DNA from: Amorphus orientalis | Lineage (GTDB): Bacteria; Pseudomonadota; Alphaproteobacteria; Rhizobiales; Amorphaceae | NCBI RefSeq assembly: GCF_030814015.1 | Contig: NZ_JAUSUL010000002.1 | Span: 62,001 to 126,000, forward strand | DNA length: 64,000 bases | Direction of reading: 5' to 3' | Shown here: in pieces, positions 32,818 to 40,339 of the stretch | Layout of the letters: each line of letters begins with the position of its first letter | How positions within the stretch are numbered: the stretch's first letter is position 1 | The notes under the pieces: model-generated | Told to the model about the DNA's origin: nothing | Seen by the model: only the letters and a program-made list of their open reading frames with translations | Database searches by the model: none | Made by a program: the position numbers and the translations under genes

Positions 32818-33702
32818 TCAGCGTGGCGTGTTCAAAGGGGCAGTCGGCGCCCCGGACAGGATGAGCATGACGTTTTCGGCCGTGGTGGCCGCGCGGGTGT
32901 AGCCGCGCTCCAGCAGCCCCTGGATCAGATCGCGCTGCCAGAGGTGCGCGTGGGTGGTTTCGGCGACGATCGCCCGCGGCCACCGCTCGCGCGGCACCGA
33001 GTCCACGTAGGGCAGGAGCGCCTGGTCCTCGAAGCCCTCGATGTCGATCTTCAGCACGCCCACCGGCGCCGAATAGTCGGCGAGCCGCTCGGCCAGCGGA
33101 ACGATGTCGACGTCGAAGCCCAGCGAGCGGTCGCCGTCGAAGGCGTGCAGGGACGCACGTCCCGCATTGCCGGAGGCGTTGGCCCACAAGGTCGTCGTGC
33201 CGCGCGTCGGGCCGACGGCCACCGGCTCGATCGTCACCCGGTCGGTCAGACCGTTGGCGGCCAGATTGAGGGCGAGCCGCGGCTGCGACACCGGATGCGG
33301 CTCGAACGCCACCACGTGGATGCCCTGTGGCCCGCGCGCCGCCGTGGAGACCGAATAGACGCCCAGGTTGGCGCCGATGTCGACGAACAGATCGCCGGGC
33401 TGGAGCTGATCCAGGACGAACGCCCGTTCCTCGGCCTCCGGCAGCCGGTGCTTGGCGGCGAGGTCGAAGCCATCCTTGTTGTCGCGCGGCGAAACCCGGA
33501 AGGACAGCCCCTCGACCACGATATCGATCTCGTCGGGCGGCATCATCCGGCGCACCCGGCGGCGCACCCAGCTCCGTGCCCCCGGCGCAAGCCGGCGGCC
33601 CCGGGCGAGCGCGAGCATGGCACGCATTGCCGCCCCGGGCTTGAGGCTGCCGAACGGCGCGTCCAACGCGCCGCGGCCGGAAAGCTGGGTCATCGCGGTC
33701 AC
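32818..33702 (-). CDS. FkbM family SAM-dependent methyltransferase inside the sdh operon
   Basis: 294 residues. DLFVDIGANLGVYSVSTAA (about 105-123) is SAM motif I of the FkbM type, VVAFEPHPVSQPRLALNL is motif II, and PVGVLKIDIEGFEDQALLPY is the FkbM signature with the KxDxEG core. The N-terminal 70 residues are basic and lack a membrane helix. FkbM enzymes methylate hydroxyl groups of polyketides, glycans or glycolipids, so no link to succinate dehydrogenase is expected. It lies 13 bases after sdhA and 9 bases before sdhB on the same strand, and base composition matches its neighbours. Translational coupling with both is probable. Confidence 0.88.
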   Translation of the reverse strand: MTAMTQLSGRGALDAPFGSLKPGAAMRAMLALARGRRLAPGARSWVRRRVRRMMPPDEIDIVVEGLSFRVSPRDNKDGFDLAAKHRLPEAEERAFVLDQLQPGDLFVDIGANLGVYSVSTAARGPQGIHVVAFEPHPVSQPRLALNLAANGLTDRVTIEPVAVGPTRGTTTLWANASGNAGRASLHAFDGDRSLGFDVDIVPLAERLADYSAPVGVLKIDIEGFEDQALLPYVDSVPRERWPRAIVAETTHAHLWQRDLIQGLLERGYTRAATTAENVMLILSGAPTAPLNTPR

Positions 33703-33715
33703 CGGCGGTCGGTCC

Positions 33716-35566
33716 TCAGTAGACCCGCTTGGCCGGCTCGATATAGCCGATGTCGTTCGACAGCGTGTAGGAGTGGACCGGGCGGTAGTCGAGGTTCACT
33801 TCGCGCTTGTCGGGATCGCAGAAGGCGAGGGTGTGCTTCATCCACTCGTCGTCGTTGCGGTCCGGGAAGTCCTCGCGGGCGTGGGCGCCACGGGATTCCT
33901 GCCGGTTCATCGCGGAGTCCATGGTGACCACGGCCTGGCTGATCAGGTTGTCGAACTCCAGCGTCTCGATCAGATCCGTGTTCCAGATCAGCGACCGGTC
34001 GGAGACCTTCACGTCCTCGGCGCCGGCCCAGAGCTCGTGGATCTTGTGGTGGCCCTCTTCGAGCACCTCGCCGGTGCGGAACACGGCGCAGTTCGACTGC
34101 ATGGTCTTCTGCATCCGGTCGCGCAGCTCCGCCGTCGGCGTGCCGCCGGAGGCGTAGCGGAAGTGGTCGAGACGGGCGATGGCTTCCTCGCCGGCCGTCT
34201 TCGACATCTCTGCATGGGTCTGGTTCGGCTGGATCGTCTCGGCGCAGCGGTGGGCCGCCGCACGGCCGAACACGACCAGGTCGATCAGCGAGTTGGAGCC
34301 GAGGCGGTTGGCGCCGTGGACCGACACGCAGGCCGCTTCGCCGATGGCCATCAGGCCCGGAACCACCGCATCCGGATCGCCGCCCTTCTTGGTCAGGACC
34401 TCGCCGTGGAAGTTGGTCGGGATGCCGCCCATGTTGTAGTGCACGGTCGGCAGCACCGGGATCGGCTCCTTGGTCACGTCCACGCCGGCGAAGATCCGGG
34501 CGGATTCGGAAATGCCCGGAAGCCGCTCGTGCAGGATCGCCGGGTCGAGGTGATCCAGGTGAAGGAAGATGTGGTCGGCTTCCTTGCCGACGCCGCGGCC
34601 CTCGCGGATTTCCATGGTCATCGACCGGGAGACGACGTCGCGGGACGCCAGGTCCTTCGCCGACGGTGCGTAGCGCTCCATGAAGCGCTCGCCTTCGGAG
34701 TTGGTCAGGTAGCCGCCTTCGCCGCGCGAGCCCTCGGTGATCAAGCAGCCCGCACCGTAGATGCCGGTCGGGTGGAACTGCACGAACTCCATGTCCTGCA
34801 GCGGCAGGCCGGCGCGCAGCACCATGGCGTTGCCGTCGCCGGTGCAGGTGTGGGCGGAGGTGCAGGAGAAATAGGCCCGGCCGTAGCCGCCGGTGGCCAG
34901 GATCACCTTGTGGGCGCGGAAGCGGTGGATCGAGCCGTCGTCGAGCGACATGGCCATGACGCCGCGGCAGGCGCCGTCTTCCATGATCAGGTCGAGGGCG
35001 AAATACTCGATGAAGAACTCCGCCGAATGGCGCAGCGACTGGCCATAGAGCGTGTGCAGGATGGCGTGGCCGGTGCGGTCGGCGGCGGCGCAGGTGCGCT
35101 GGGCGGTACCCTTGCCGAAGTGGGTGGTCATGCCGCCGAACGGCCGCTGATAGATTTTGCCGTCCTCGGTGCGCGAGAAGGGCACGCCCCAGTGCTCGAG
35201 TTCGTAGACGGCGGCGGGCGCGTTGCGGACCAGATATTCGATGGAATCCTGGTCGCCGAGCCAGTCCGACCCCTTCACGGTGTCGTACATGTGCCAGCGC
35301 CAGTCGTCCTCGCCCATATTGCCGAGGGACGCAGCGACGCCGCCCTGGGCGGCAACCGTGTGCGAGCGGGTGGGAAAGACCTTGGTGATGCAGGCGGTCT
35401 TGAGACCGGCCTCGGCGGAGCCCACGACGGCGCGCAGTCCTGCGCCGCCGGCACCGACCACCACCACGTCGAAGGTGTGGTCGATGATCGGGTAGGCCTC
35501 GCCCATCAGGGCCGGCTTTGCGCCGTTGCCCGAACCGTTGCTCCCGGTGCCGTTACTCCCGGCCAT
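33716..35566 (-). CDS. sdhA: Succinate dehydrogenase flavoprotein subunit
   Basis: 616 residues, near the usual 590-610. [20 protein letters not shown] (about 33-52) is the FAD-binding loop, and [16 protein letters not shown] carries the histidine that binds FAD covalently. [38 protein letters not shown] and [18 protein letters not shown] follow in family order; the catalytic arginine region lies in [20 protein letters not shown]. The first 25 residues are a Gly/Asn/Ser-rich extension ([15 protein letters not shown]). It oxidises succinate to fumarate. The order is sdhC-sdhD-sdhA-fkbM-sdhB. Confidence 0.98.
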   Translation of the reverse strand: MAGSNGTGSNGSGNGAKPALMGEAYPIIDHTFDVVVVGAGGAGLRAVVGSAEAGLKTACITKVFPTRSHTVAAQGGVAASLGNMGEDDWRWHMYDTVKGSDWLGDQDSIEYLVRNAPAAVYELEHWGVPFSRTEDGKIYQRPFGGMTTHFGKGTAQRTCAAADRTGHAILHTLYGQSLRHSAEFFIEYFALDLIMEDGACRGVMAMSLDDGSIHRFRAHKVILATGGYGRAYFSCTSAHTCTGDGNAMVLRAGLPLQDMEFVQFHPTGIYGAGCLITEGSRGEGGYLTNSEGERFMERYAPSAKDLASRDVVSRSMTMEIREGRGVGKEADHIFLHLDHLDPAILHERLPGISESARIFAGVDVTKEPIPVLPTVHYNMGGIPTNFHGEVLTKKGGDPDAVVPGLMAIGEAACVSVHGANRLGSNSLIDLVVFGRAAAHRCAETIQPNQTHAEMSKTAGEEAIARLDHFRYASGGTPTAELRDRMQKTMQSNCAVFRTGEVLEEGHHKIHELWAGAEDVKVSDRSLIWNTDLIETLEFDNLISQAVVTMDSAMNRQESRGAHAREDFPDRNDDEWMKHTLAFCDPDKREVNLDYRPVHSYTLSNDIGYIEPAKRVY

Positions 35567-35570
35567 GGCT

Positions 35571-35954
35571 TTAGCCTCCGAAGCTGATTTTCAGAATCGC
35601 GAAGATCGAGGCGGCCGCCACGATCAGCGAAAAGAATGTGTTGGCGATCAGCAGAAGTACGCGCTGCGGCTCGCCGTGGATGTAGTCCTCGATGATCACC
35701 TGCATGCCGAGGCGCATGTGATAGGCGACCGAGGCGATCATCAGGATGAAGACGATGGCGACCACCGGAGAGGAGAGCCGGTCTAGGACCGTCTCGTAGT
35801 TCTCGCCGGCCATCGAGATGAACAGCACGATGAAGAAGATGACCAGCGGCACGTTGGCGAGCGCGGTCAGGCGCTGCTTCCAGAAATGATCGGTTCCGGA
35901 GCGGGCCGATCCGAGGCCGCGGACGCGTTTGAGCGGGGTCGTCATGTCAACCAT
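35571..35954 (-). CDS. sdhD: Succinate dehydrogenase hydrophobic membrane anchor subunit
   Basis: 127 residues with three membrane helices (about 28-47, 58-78, 98-120). [20 protein letters not shown] is the alphaproteobacterial SdhD entry, and [18 protein letters not shown] holds the histidine and the D/Y pair near the haem and quinone site. It pairs with SdhC to bind haem b and ubiquinone. It starts 9 bases after sdhC and ends 4 bases before sdhA. Confidence 0.94.
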   Translation of the reverse strand: MVDMTTPLKRVRGLGSARSGTDHFWKQRLTALANVPLVIFFIVLFISMAGENYETVLDRLSSPVVAIVFILMIASVAYHMRLGMQVIIEDYIHGEPQRVLLLIANTFFSLIVAAASIFAILKISFGG

Positions 35955-35963
35955 GATGGTTCC

Positions 35964-36362
35964 TCAGATCACGATCAGCCCGACGATCCAAAGAAGGACC
36001 GTCAGCGAAACCGAACCGATGATGGTGGCCCAGGCCAGCCCCTCGCGGGATTTCGCGTCGAAGCCGCGGCCGGTGTCCCAGATGAAGTGGCGGATGCCGC
36101 CGAGCATGTGGTGCAGCAGCGCCCAGGTGAAGCCGAACAGCAGGATCATGCCGATCCACGATCCCAGGAAACCGTTCGCAGTTGCGAACGCGTCGGGACC
36201 CGTGGCGGCGGCGACGAGCCACCAGACCAGCAGGATGGTGCCGAAGAACAGTGCCGCGCCGGTGATGCGGTGCACGATCGACATCACCATCGTGACGATC
36301 GGTCGGTAGACTTGCAGATGAGGTGAAAGCGGGCGGTTTGCCTTGACGTCGGCTTGCGACAT
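35964..36362 (-). CDS. sdhC: Succinate dehydrogenase cytochrome b556 subunit
   Basis: 132 residues, three membrane helices. RPLSPHLQVYRPIVTMVMSI followed by HRITG is the SdhC signature (quinone-site Ser/Arg region), and LLHHMLGGIRHFIWDTG contains the axial haem histidine. It is first in the sdh operon. The 176 bases upstream, before the CysZ-like gene on the same strand, should contain the operon promoter; I could not pick out a convincing -35/-10 pair. Confidence 0.95.
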   Translation of the reverse strand: MSQADVKANRPLSPHLQVYRPIVTMVMSIVHRITGAALFFGTILLVWWLVAAATGPDAFATANGFLGSWIGMILLFGFTWALLHHMLGGIRHFIWDTGRGFDAKSREGLAWATIIGSVSLTVLLWIVGLIVI

Positions 36363-36538
36363 TACGCGGTCTCCGGATGGGGCGCCGGGCGATTTCTATC
36401 ATGGTTCTAGCCTGCGACCAGACCCCCGTCAAAGCCGGGAGGCGCATGGCTGGTCCGCGACGTATTGCAGCGCCCCATCGCCGGCGGAAGTCGGGCGCAT
36501 GCCTTGAGAATGCGGCGATCTCCGGCGCCGCTTACATG

Positions 36539-37261
36539 TCACATCCGTTCGCCGGCCGCGATGCGCTTGTGCAGGTGCACCATGAACGCGGTGGCGAAAA
36601 TCGGGGTGACGAGGTTGAGAATCGGCACCGCCAGAACCCCGGCGATGATCAGCCCGGCGAGGAATATCTGGAAGCTGTGCTGCTGGCGCAGCCGCTTGGT
36701 CTCCGCCTCCGAGCGGAACCGCATCGAGGCGGCCTCGAAATATTCCCGGCCCAGCAGATAGCCGTTCACCAGGAAGAAGGCGGCGATGTTGACCACCGGA
36801 ACCAGCAGCAGGAGCAGGGCCAGGATGTTGCCGAGGATCACCACGCCGGTGAACTTCACCGTGTGCCAGAGCCCACGCATCATCGGCACGTCGGTGCCCG
36901 GCCGGTCGCCGGCATAGTCCAGCCGCTCCACCGTGCCCGCGATCTCGTCCTGGAACAGGCCGGCAACGGCCGCCGACACCGGGGCTGCCAGAATGGCGAG
37001 GCCGAACACCATCCCGATGCCGGTCAGGACCGACAGGACGGTCTCCATCCAGCCGTAGGGAAGGGTGACCCAGTAGGTCAGCGCCGCCTGCACGCCGAGC
37101 CACACGGCGATCAGGAGTGCGATCGTGATGCCCAGCGTCTTCAGGAACACCGGGCGGAACGGCTGGGAGAAAATCTCGGAAAAGGCGCGGGACGCGCTCG
37201 ACAGCATGGGCGAAGGGTCCGGTTTGTCCGATCGGCGGATGACGACGGCTGGCGCCGACAT
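36539..37261 (-). CDS. EI24/CysZ-like integral membrane protein
   Basis: 240 residues from the ATG at 37261; alternative in-frame starts are 37324 and 37207, and the conserved part begins near ASRAFSEIFSQPFRPVFLKT. Six or so hydrophobic helices follow (about 40-62, 80-105, 140-175, 205-230). VNGYLLGREYFEAASMR and LRQQHSFQIFLAGLIIAGVL are the family hallmarks of EI24-domain proteins, to which the sulfate permease CysZ belongs. Sulfate transport is a possibility, not a conclusion: no sulfur-assimilation gene is nearby. It lies 176 bases upstream of sdhC in the same orientation and divergent from the kinase gene. Confidence 0.8.
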   Translation of the reverse strand: MSAPAVVIRRSDKPDPSPMLSSASRAFSEIFSQPFRPVFLKTLGITIALLIAVWLGVQAALTYWVTLPYGWMETVLSVLTGIGMVFGLAILAAPVSAAVAGLFQDEIAGTVERLDYAGDRPGTDVPMMRGLWHTVKFTGVVILGNILALLLLLVPVVNIAAFFLVNGYLLGREYFEAASMRFRSEAETKRLRQQHSFQIFLAGLIIAGVLAVPILNLVTPIFATAFMVHLHKRIAAGERM

Positions 37262-37459
37262 AGGCCTTTCCGGGATGGGGCTCAAGCGTGGGCTTCGGAC
37301 CGATCCGAGCGGCGGGGGTGGCAATCCGGGCCGTTCTCTGTAAGGTTCGCGCCACTTCGAACCTCACAATTCGAGATCCGGTCGTTTCCGCGCCGCTGGC
37401 TGCGATGGCGATCGGAAGTCTTCGAACAGACCCGACCAAGCAAGGAGGACCGACCACTA

Positions 37460-38461
37460 ATGGCCGCGCCGCGCTATGACGTACTCGGGATCGGAAACGC
37501 GATCTTCGATATTCTCGCCCACGTCGACGACGACTTCATTGTCCGTGAAAATCTGACCAAGGGATCGATGCGCCTGGTCGACGGGGACGAGATCGCCCGC
37601 CTCTACGCCGATCTGGGCCAGGTGGTCCGGATTTCCGGCGGTTCCGGCGGCAACACCATCGCCGGCATTTCCTCGCTTACCGGCAAGGCCGCCTATATCG
37701 GCAAGGTTGCCGACGACGAGTTCGGCGAGGCCTACCGCCACGACATGCGCGGTGTGGGCGTCGCGTTCGACACCAAGCCGCTCTCCGGCGGCGCGCCGAC
37801 GGCCAGCTGCCTCGTTCTGGTCACGCCGGACGGCGAGCGCACCATGAGCACCTTCCTCGGTGCCTGCCAGGCGCTCGGCCCGGACGACGTCGATCCGGCG
37901 CTGGTCGCCGATGCCGAAGTCACCTTCCTGGAAGGCTATCTCTGGGATCCGGCCGACGCCAAGGAAGCGTTCCGCAAGGCCGCGGAGATCGCGCACCAGA
38001 ACGGCCGCAAGGTCGCGCTGACGCTGTCCGACACCTTCTGCGTCGACCGGTTCCGCTCCGAGTTCCTGGAGCTGATCAAGTCCGGCACCGTCGACATCGT
38101 CTTTGCCAACGAGCACGAGCTGCGCGCGCTTTACGAGACGTCGGACTTCGACAGCGCCGTCGCCGCGCTGCGCCAGGATGCCAAGCTCGCCGCCGTGACC
38201 ATGGGCGGCGAGGGCTCGCTGACCGTCACCCGCGACGAGACCCACCACGTGAAGGCCGCGCCGATCGACAAGATCGTCGATTTGACCGGCGCGGGCGACC
38301 TCTACGCCGGCGGCTTCCTGTTCGGTCTGGCCCGCGGCCTGCCGCTGCCCGACTGCGCCGCCATCGGCGGCATCGCGGCGGCCGAGGTGATCCAGCACAT
38401 CGGCGCCCGGCCCGAGGTCGCGCTGGTCGATCTCGTCCGGCAGGCCGGCTTCAAGGTCTGA
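37460..38461 (+). CDS. PfkB-family carbohydrate/adenosine kinase
   Basis: 333 residues from ATG 37460 with AAGGAGG at 37442-37448. YDVLGIGNAIFDILAHVDDD opens the ribokinase fold, SGGSGGNTIAGISSLTGKAA is the first PfkB signature, and VDLTGAGDLYAGGFLFGLAR near residue 275 is the second with the GAGD anion hole and catalytic aspartate. In alphaproteobacteria this orthologue is usually annotated adenosine kinase; the substrate has not been read from sequence. A much longer open frame extends upstream to 36377 but lies antisense to the CysZ-like gene and is not protein-like. It ends at a strong terminator. Confidence 0.9.
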   Translation: MAAPRYDVLGIGNAIFDILAHVDDDFIVRENLTKGSMRLVDGDEIARLYADLGQVVRISGGSGGNTIAGISSLTGKAAYIGKVADDEFGEAYRHDMRGVGVAFDTKPLSGGAPTASCLVLVTPDGERTMSTFLGACQALGPDDVDPALVADAEVTFLEGYLWDPADAKEAFRKAAEIAHQNGRKVALTLSDTFCVDRFRSEFLELIKSGTVDIVFANEHELRALYETSDFDSAVAALRQDAKLAAVTMGGEGSLTVTRDETHHVKAAPIDKIVDLTGAGDLYAGGFLFGLARGLPLPDCAAIGGIAAAEVIQHIGARPEVALVDLVRQAGFKV

Positions 38462-38491
38462 GGCTGCGCCTCGACCGAGCATTGACGACAG

Positions 38492-38521
38492 CGGCCCGCC
38501 CTCTTGGCGGGCCGTTTTTTT
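38492..38521 (+). terminator. Rho-independent terminator of the PfkB kinase gene
   Basis: CGGCCCGCC (38492-38500) pairs perfectly with GGCGGGCCG (38506-38514) around CTCTT, followed by seven T (38515-38521). It lies 30 bases after the stop codon. Confidence 0.9.
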
Positions 38522-38570
38522 GTCTCGCGGCGCGAGCGAGCCCGCGCTCGCGGCGGTTCGGCTTGTCCCT

Positions 38571-38640
38571 CACGCCGAGTTCGCTGCGCTCACCGGCTCC
38601 GGGTGGGCGGCCTGACCGGCCGGCGCGCGGTCGCGCGCTG
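38571..38640 (-). repeat. Inverted copy of the 31.7-kb intergenic repeat core
   Basis: Read on the minus strand from 38640, the first 34 bases are identical to 31766-31799 and 31897-31930. A diverged stretch of about 12 bases follows, then a second conserved part (GGTGAGCGCAGCGAACTCG, one mismatch and one inserted base overall). It lacks the GGTTCCCAC arm of the tandem unit. It sits in the 318-base gene-free gap between the kinase terminator and the GIY-YIG remnant. Confidence 0.85.
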
Positions 38641-38688
38641 GTGGTGGAGGAGGTGAGGGGCGAGTTGTTTGAGGGAGCGCCAACCCAC

Positions 38689-38726
38689 ACTCCGCTCATC
38701 CCCGCGAAAGCGGGGATCCATAGGGC
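38689..38726 (+). repeat. Left 38-bp inverted repeat (REP-like palindrome)
   Basis: Contains ATCCCCGC-GAAA-GCGGGGAT at 38698-38717, flanked by ACTCCGCTC and CCATAGGGC-type arms. The matching right copy is 39036-39073; two diverged relatives lie at 39806-39839 and 39942-39974. Confidence 0.9.
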
Positions 38727-38779
38727 GGCTGCGCCAGATTCAGGCAGGATGATAGGGAGGTTCGGGCTATCCTCTCGCC

Positions 38780-39028
38780 ATGACCTTCCATGTGGGGATG
38801 ACCGACGACCTCGCGCGCCGGGTACACGAATACAAGACCGGAGCCCTGCCAGGCTTCACACGGACCCACCGGATCAAGACCCTCGTCTGATACGAGGTCC
38901 ACGAGAACCGGGAAGCGGCCTTCGTCCGCGAGCGGCAGATCAAGAAATGGCGGCGGGAGTGGAAGATTGCCCTGGTTCTTCAGGAGAACGGGGAATGGCG
39001 CGATCTCCACGAAACGCTTCAGCTCTGA
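38780..39028 (+). pseudogene. GIY-YIG endonuclease pseudogene with internal stop
   Basis: Translation from ATG 38780 gives MTFHVGMTDDLARRVHEYKT, then GFTRTHRIKTLV, an in-frame TGA at 38888-38890, then YEVHENREAAFVRERQIKKW and RREWKIALVLQENGEWRDL to a stop at 39028. This is the small stand-alone GIY-YIG (UPF0213-type) fold; relatives read LVWYE across the TGA, so TGG to TGA is the simplest change. The N-terminus is also damaged: the GIY strand is missing or reduced to GYPLA after an in-frame TAG at 38753, and the YVG tyrosine is His. The metal-binding Glu (REAAFVRE) remains. It is dead as a nuclease in this copy. Confidence 0.85.
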
Positions 39029-39035
39029 CGGTGAG

Positions 39036-39073
39036 GCCCTATGGATCCCCGCTTGCGCGGGGATGAGCGGAGT
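39036..39073 (-). repeat. Right 38-bp inverted repeat (REP-like palindrome)
   Basis: Reverse complement of 38689-38726 with one mismatch, in the four-base loop of the central hairpin (TTGC instead of the expected TTTC). The stem ATCCCCGC/GCGGGGAT is intact. Confidence 0.9.
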
Positions 39074-39125
39074 AAATGGCTCTGCCTGTCCGACTCTCGA
39101 CGGCGGCGGGGGAGAATCTCTCCCC

Positions 39126-39728
39126 CTAAAAAGGCCGGCGCTGCCGCATGGCGGCCGACAGCGTGCCCTCGTCGAGATAGTCGAGTTCGCCGCCCACCGG
39201 CACGCCGGAGGCGAGCCGCGTGACCGTCACGCCGAGCCCGCTCAGCTGCTCCATCAGATAATGGGCGGTGGTCTGGCCCTCGACGGTGGCGTTCACCGCC
39301 AGGATGATCTCCGTCACCTCCGCTGAATGGGCACGCTCGATGAGCTGCGGAATGTTGAGTGCGTCCGGCCCGATCCCGTCCAGCGCCGACAGGGTGCCGC
39401 CGAGCACATGATATCTGGCGGAGATCGCCGCGGCGCGCTCCAGCGCCCAGAGATCGGAGACGTCCTCCACCACGACGATCAGCGAGGCGTCGCGGCGTGG
39501 GTCGGTGCAGATGGAGCACGGGTCGGCGGTGTCGATGTTGCCGCAGGTCGAGCACACCTTCACCGCTTCCGCCACCTCCGTCAGGGCGTTCGCCAGCGGC
39601 GTCAGCAGGGCCTCGCGCTTCTTGACCAGCGTCAGCGCCACGCGCCGGGCCGAGCGCGGCCCTAGCCCCGGCAGTTTTGCCAGGAGCTGGATCAGGCGCT
39701 CGATTTCTGGTCCGGTGGTGGCGGCCAT
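39126..39728 (-). CDS. recR: Recombination mediator RecR
   Basis: 200 residues, exact family length. [20 protein letters not shown] is the helix-hairpin-helix DNA-binding start, [16 protein letters not shown] (about 57-72) the C4 zinc finger, and [20 protein letters not shown] with [19 protein letters not shown] the Toprim domain. With RecF and RecO it loads RecA at gaps. It is last in the minus-strand series dnaX-ybaB-recR, separated from ybaB by 285 bases that contain a REP-like pair. A GGGGGAGA hairpin (39109-39126) overlaps its stop codon, but without a T-run in the right direction. Confidence 0.98.
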   Translation of the reverse strand: MAATTGPEIERLIQLLAKLPGLGPRSARRVALTLVKKREALLTPLANALTEVAEAVKVCSTCGNIDTADPCSICTDPRRDASLIVVVEDVSDLWALERAAAISARYHVLGGTLSALDGIGPDALNIPQLIERAHSAEVTEIILAVNATVEGQTTAHYLMEQLSGLGVTVTRLASGVPVGGELDYLDEGTLSAAMRQRRPF

Positions 39729-39805
39729 GGGTGGTGTTCGGTCTGGCTTGTGGAACGGGCGCGGCAGGGCGGAGGGAGGATGCGATTCGTGAGGCGCTGC
39801 CTATT

Positions 39806-39839
39806 CTCCGCTCATTCCCGCGAAAGCGGGACTCCGGAG
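39806..39839 (+). repeat. REP-like palindrome, copy 3
   Basis: CTCCGCTCATTCCCGCGAAA followed by GCGGGACTCC is a diverged relative of the 38689-38726 repeat, sharing the CTCCGCTCAT arm and the CCCGC-GAAA-GCGGG stem. It lies in the recR-ybaB gap. Confidence 0.85.
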
Positions 39840-39941
39840 TGAGGCAGATGCCCCGGGCGCATCAGGGTGTGGCTCGGGAAGGAGAACGGAGCGTCGACCG
39901 CTTTCCAAAGGGCAGGTCGGCACCCCTCTTCGAACCCGCCT

Positions 39942-39974
39942 GATTCCTGCGTTCGCGGAAACGGCCGGAGTGGG
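39942..39974 (-). repeat. REP-like palindrome, copy 4, inverted relative to copy 3
   Basis: On the plus strand GATTCCTGCGTTCGCGGAAA then CGGCCGGAGTGG; its complement aligns with copy 3 with several mismatches. Copies 3 and 4 form an inverted pair 102 bases apart, with no reading frame of note between them. Apart from these repeats I see nothing in 39729-40013. Confidence 0.7.
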
Positions 39975-40013
39975 GACGATCTGCGGGGCGAACGGCGGCT
40001 CCGGCGGGCCGCC

Positions 40014-40334
40014 TCACATGCCGGGCATCATTCCCGGCGGCAGGCCCATGCCCGACATGATCTCCTGGGTCTTCTCCTGGACGGCCACGTCCACCTTGGC
40101 CTTGGCGTCGGTGTGGGCGGCGACGATCAGGTCCTCCAGGATCTCCGCCTCTTCCGGCTTCATCAGGGTGGGATCGATGGTCACCCCGAGCAGTTCCTGC
40201 TTGCCGTTGACGCGGACCTTGACCAGCCCGCCTCCGGACGTGCCCTCGGCCTCGACGGCGCCCATCTGCTCCTGAAGGTCGCCCATCTTCGACTGGAGCT
40301 CCTTCGCCTGCTTCATCATCTTCATAAAGTCCAC
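40014..40334 (-). CDS. ybaB: YbaB/EbfC nucleoid-associated protein
   Basis: 106 residues, family length. MDFMKMMKQAKELQSKMGDL and QEQMGAVEAEGTSGGGLVKV are the conserved dimerisation helix and start of the beta sheet, VRVNGKQELLGVTIDP the DNA-binding core, and the C-terminus is Met/Gly/Pro-rich (SGMGLPPGMMPGM). The dimer binds DNA with loose specificity. It starts 5 bases after dnaX on the same strand, the normal dnaX-ybaB-recR order. Confidence 0.96.
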   Translation of the reverse strand: MDFMKMMKQAKELQSKMGDLQEQMGAVEAEGTSGGGLVKVRVNGKQELLGVTIDPTLMKPEEAEILEDLIVAAHTDAKAKVDVAVQEKTQEIMSGMGLPPGMMPGM

Positions 40335-40339
40335 GGGAG

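Larger units (their letters stand above)
38689..39073. mobile_element. Putative 385-bp mobile unit: GIY-YIG remnant boxed by 38-bp inverted repeats
   Basis: The left end 38689-38726 and the right end 39036-39073 are inverted copies with 37 of 38 bases identical (one A/C difference in the loop). Each end contains a perfect 8-base palindrome, ATCCCCGC/GCGGGGAT, with loop GAAA on the left (38698-38717) and TTGC on the right (39045-39064). The interior is almost entirely the GIY-YIG reading frame: 53 bases from the left repeat to its first ATG and 7 bases from its stop to the right repeat. No target-site duplication is evident. The arrangement resembles a REP doublet carrying its own nuclease gene; mobility is inference. 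Confidence 0.6.

Noticed and set aside
33452-35587. A 711-codon plus-strand frame opposite sdhA
   Set aside because: sdhA is unmistakable; the antisense frame is open only because of high GC content.
36377-37459. N-terminal extension of 361 codons in front of the PfkB kinase
   Set aside because: It lies antisense to the CysZ-like gene, lacks family sequence, and a good ribosome-binding site precedes the ATG at 37460.
38888-38890. Selenocysteine or Trp readthrough at the internal TGA of the GIY-YIG frame
   Set aside because: The aligned residue is Trp, not Cys; TGA is a normal stop in most genes here; no selenocysteine insertion hairpin stands out; the N-terminus is damaged as well.
39109-39127. 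GGGGGAGA-ATC-TCTCCCCC hairpin as the recR terminator
   Set aside because: In the direction of recR transcription the T-run precedes rather than follows the stem, so it is not a standard intrinsic terminator.
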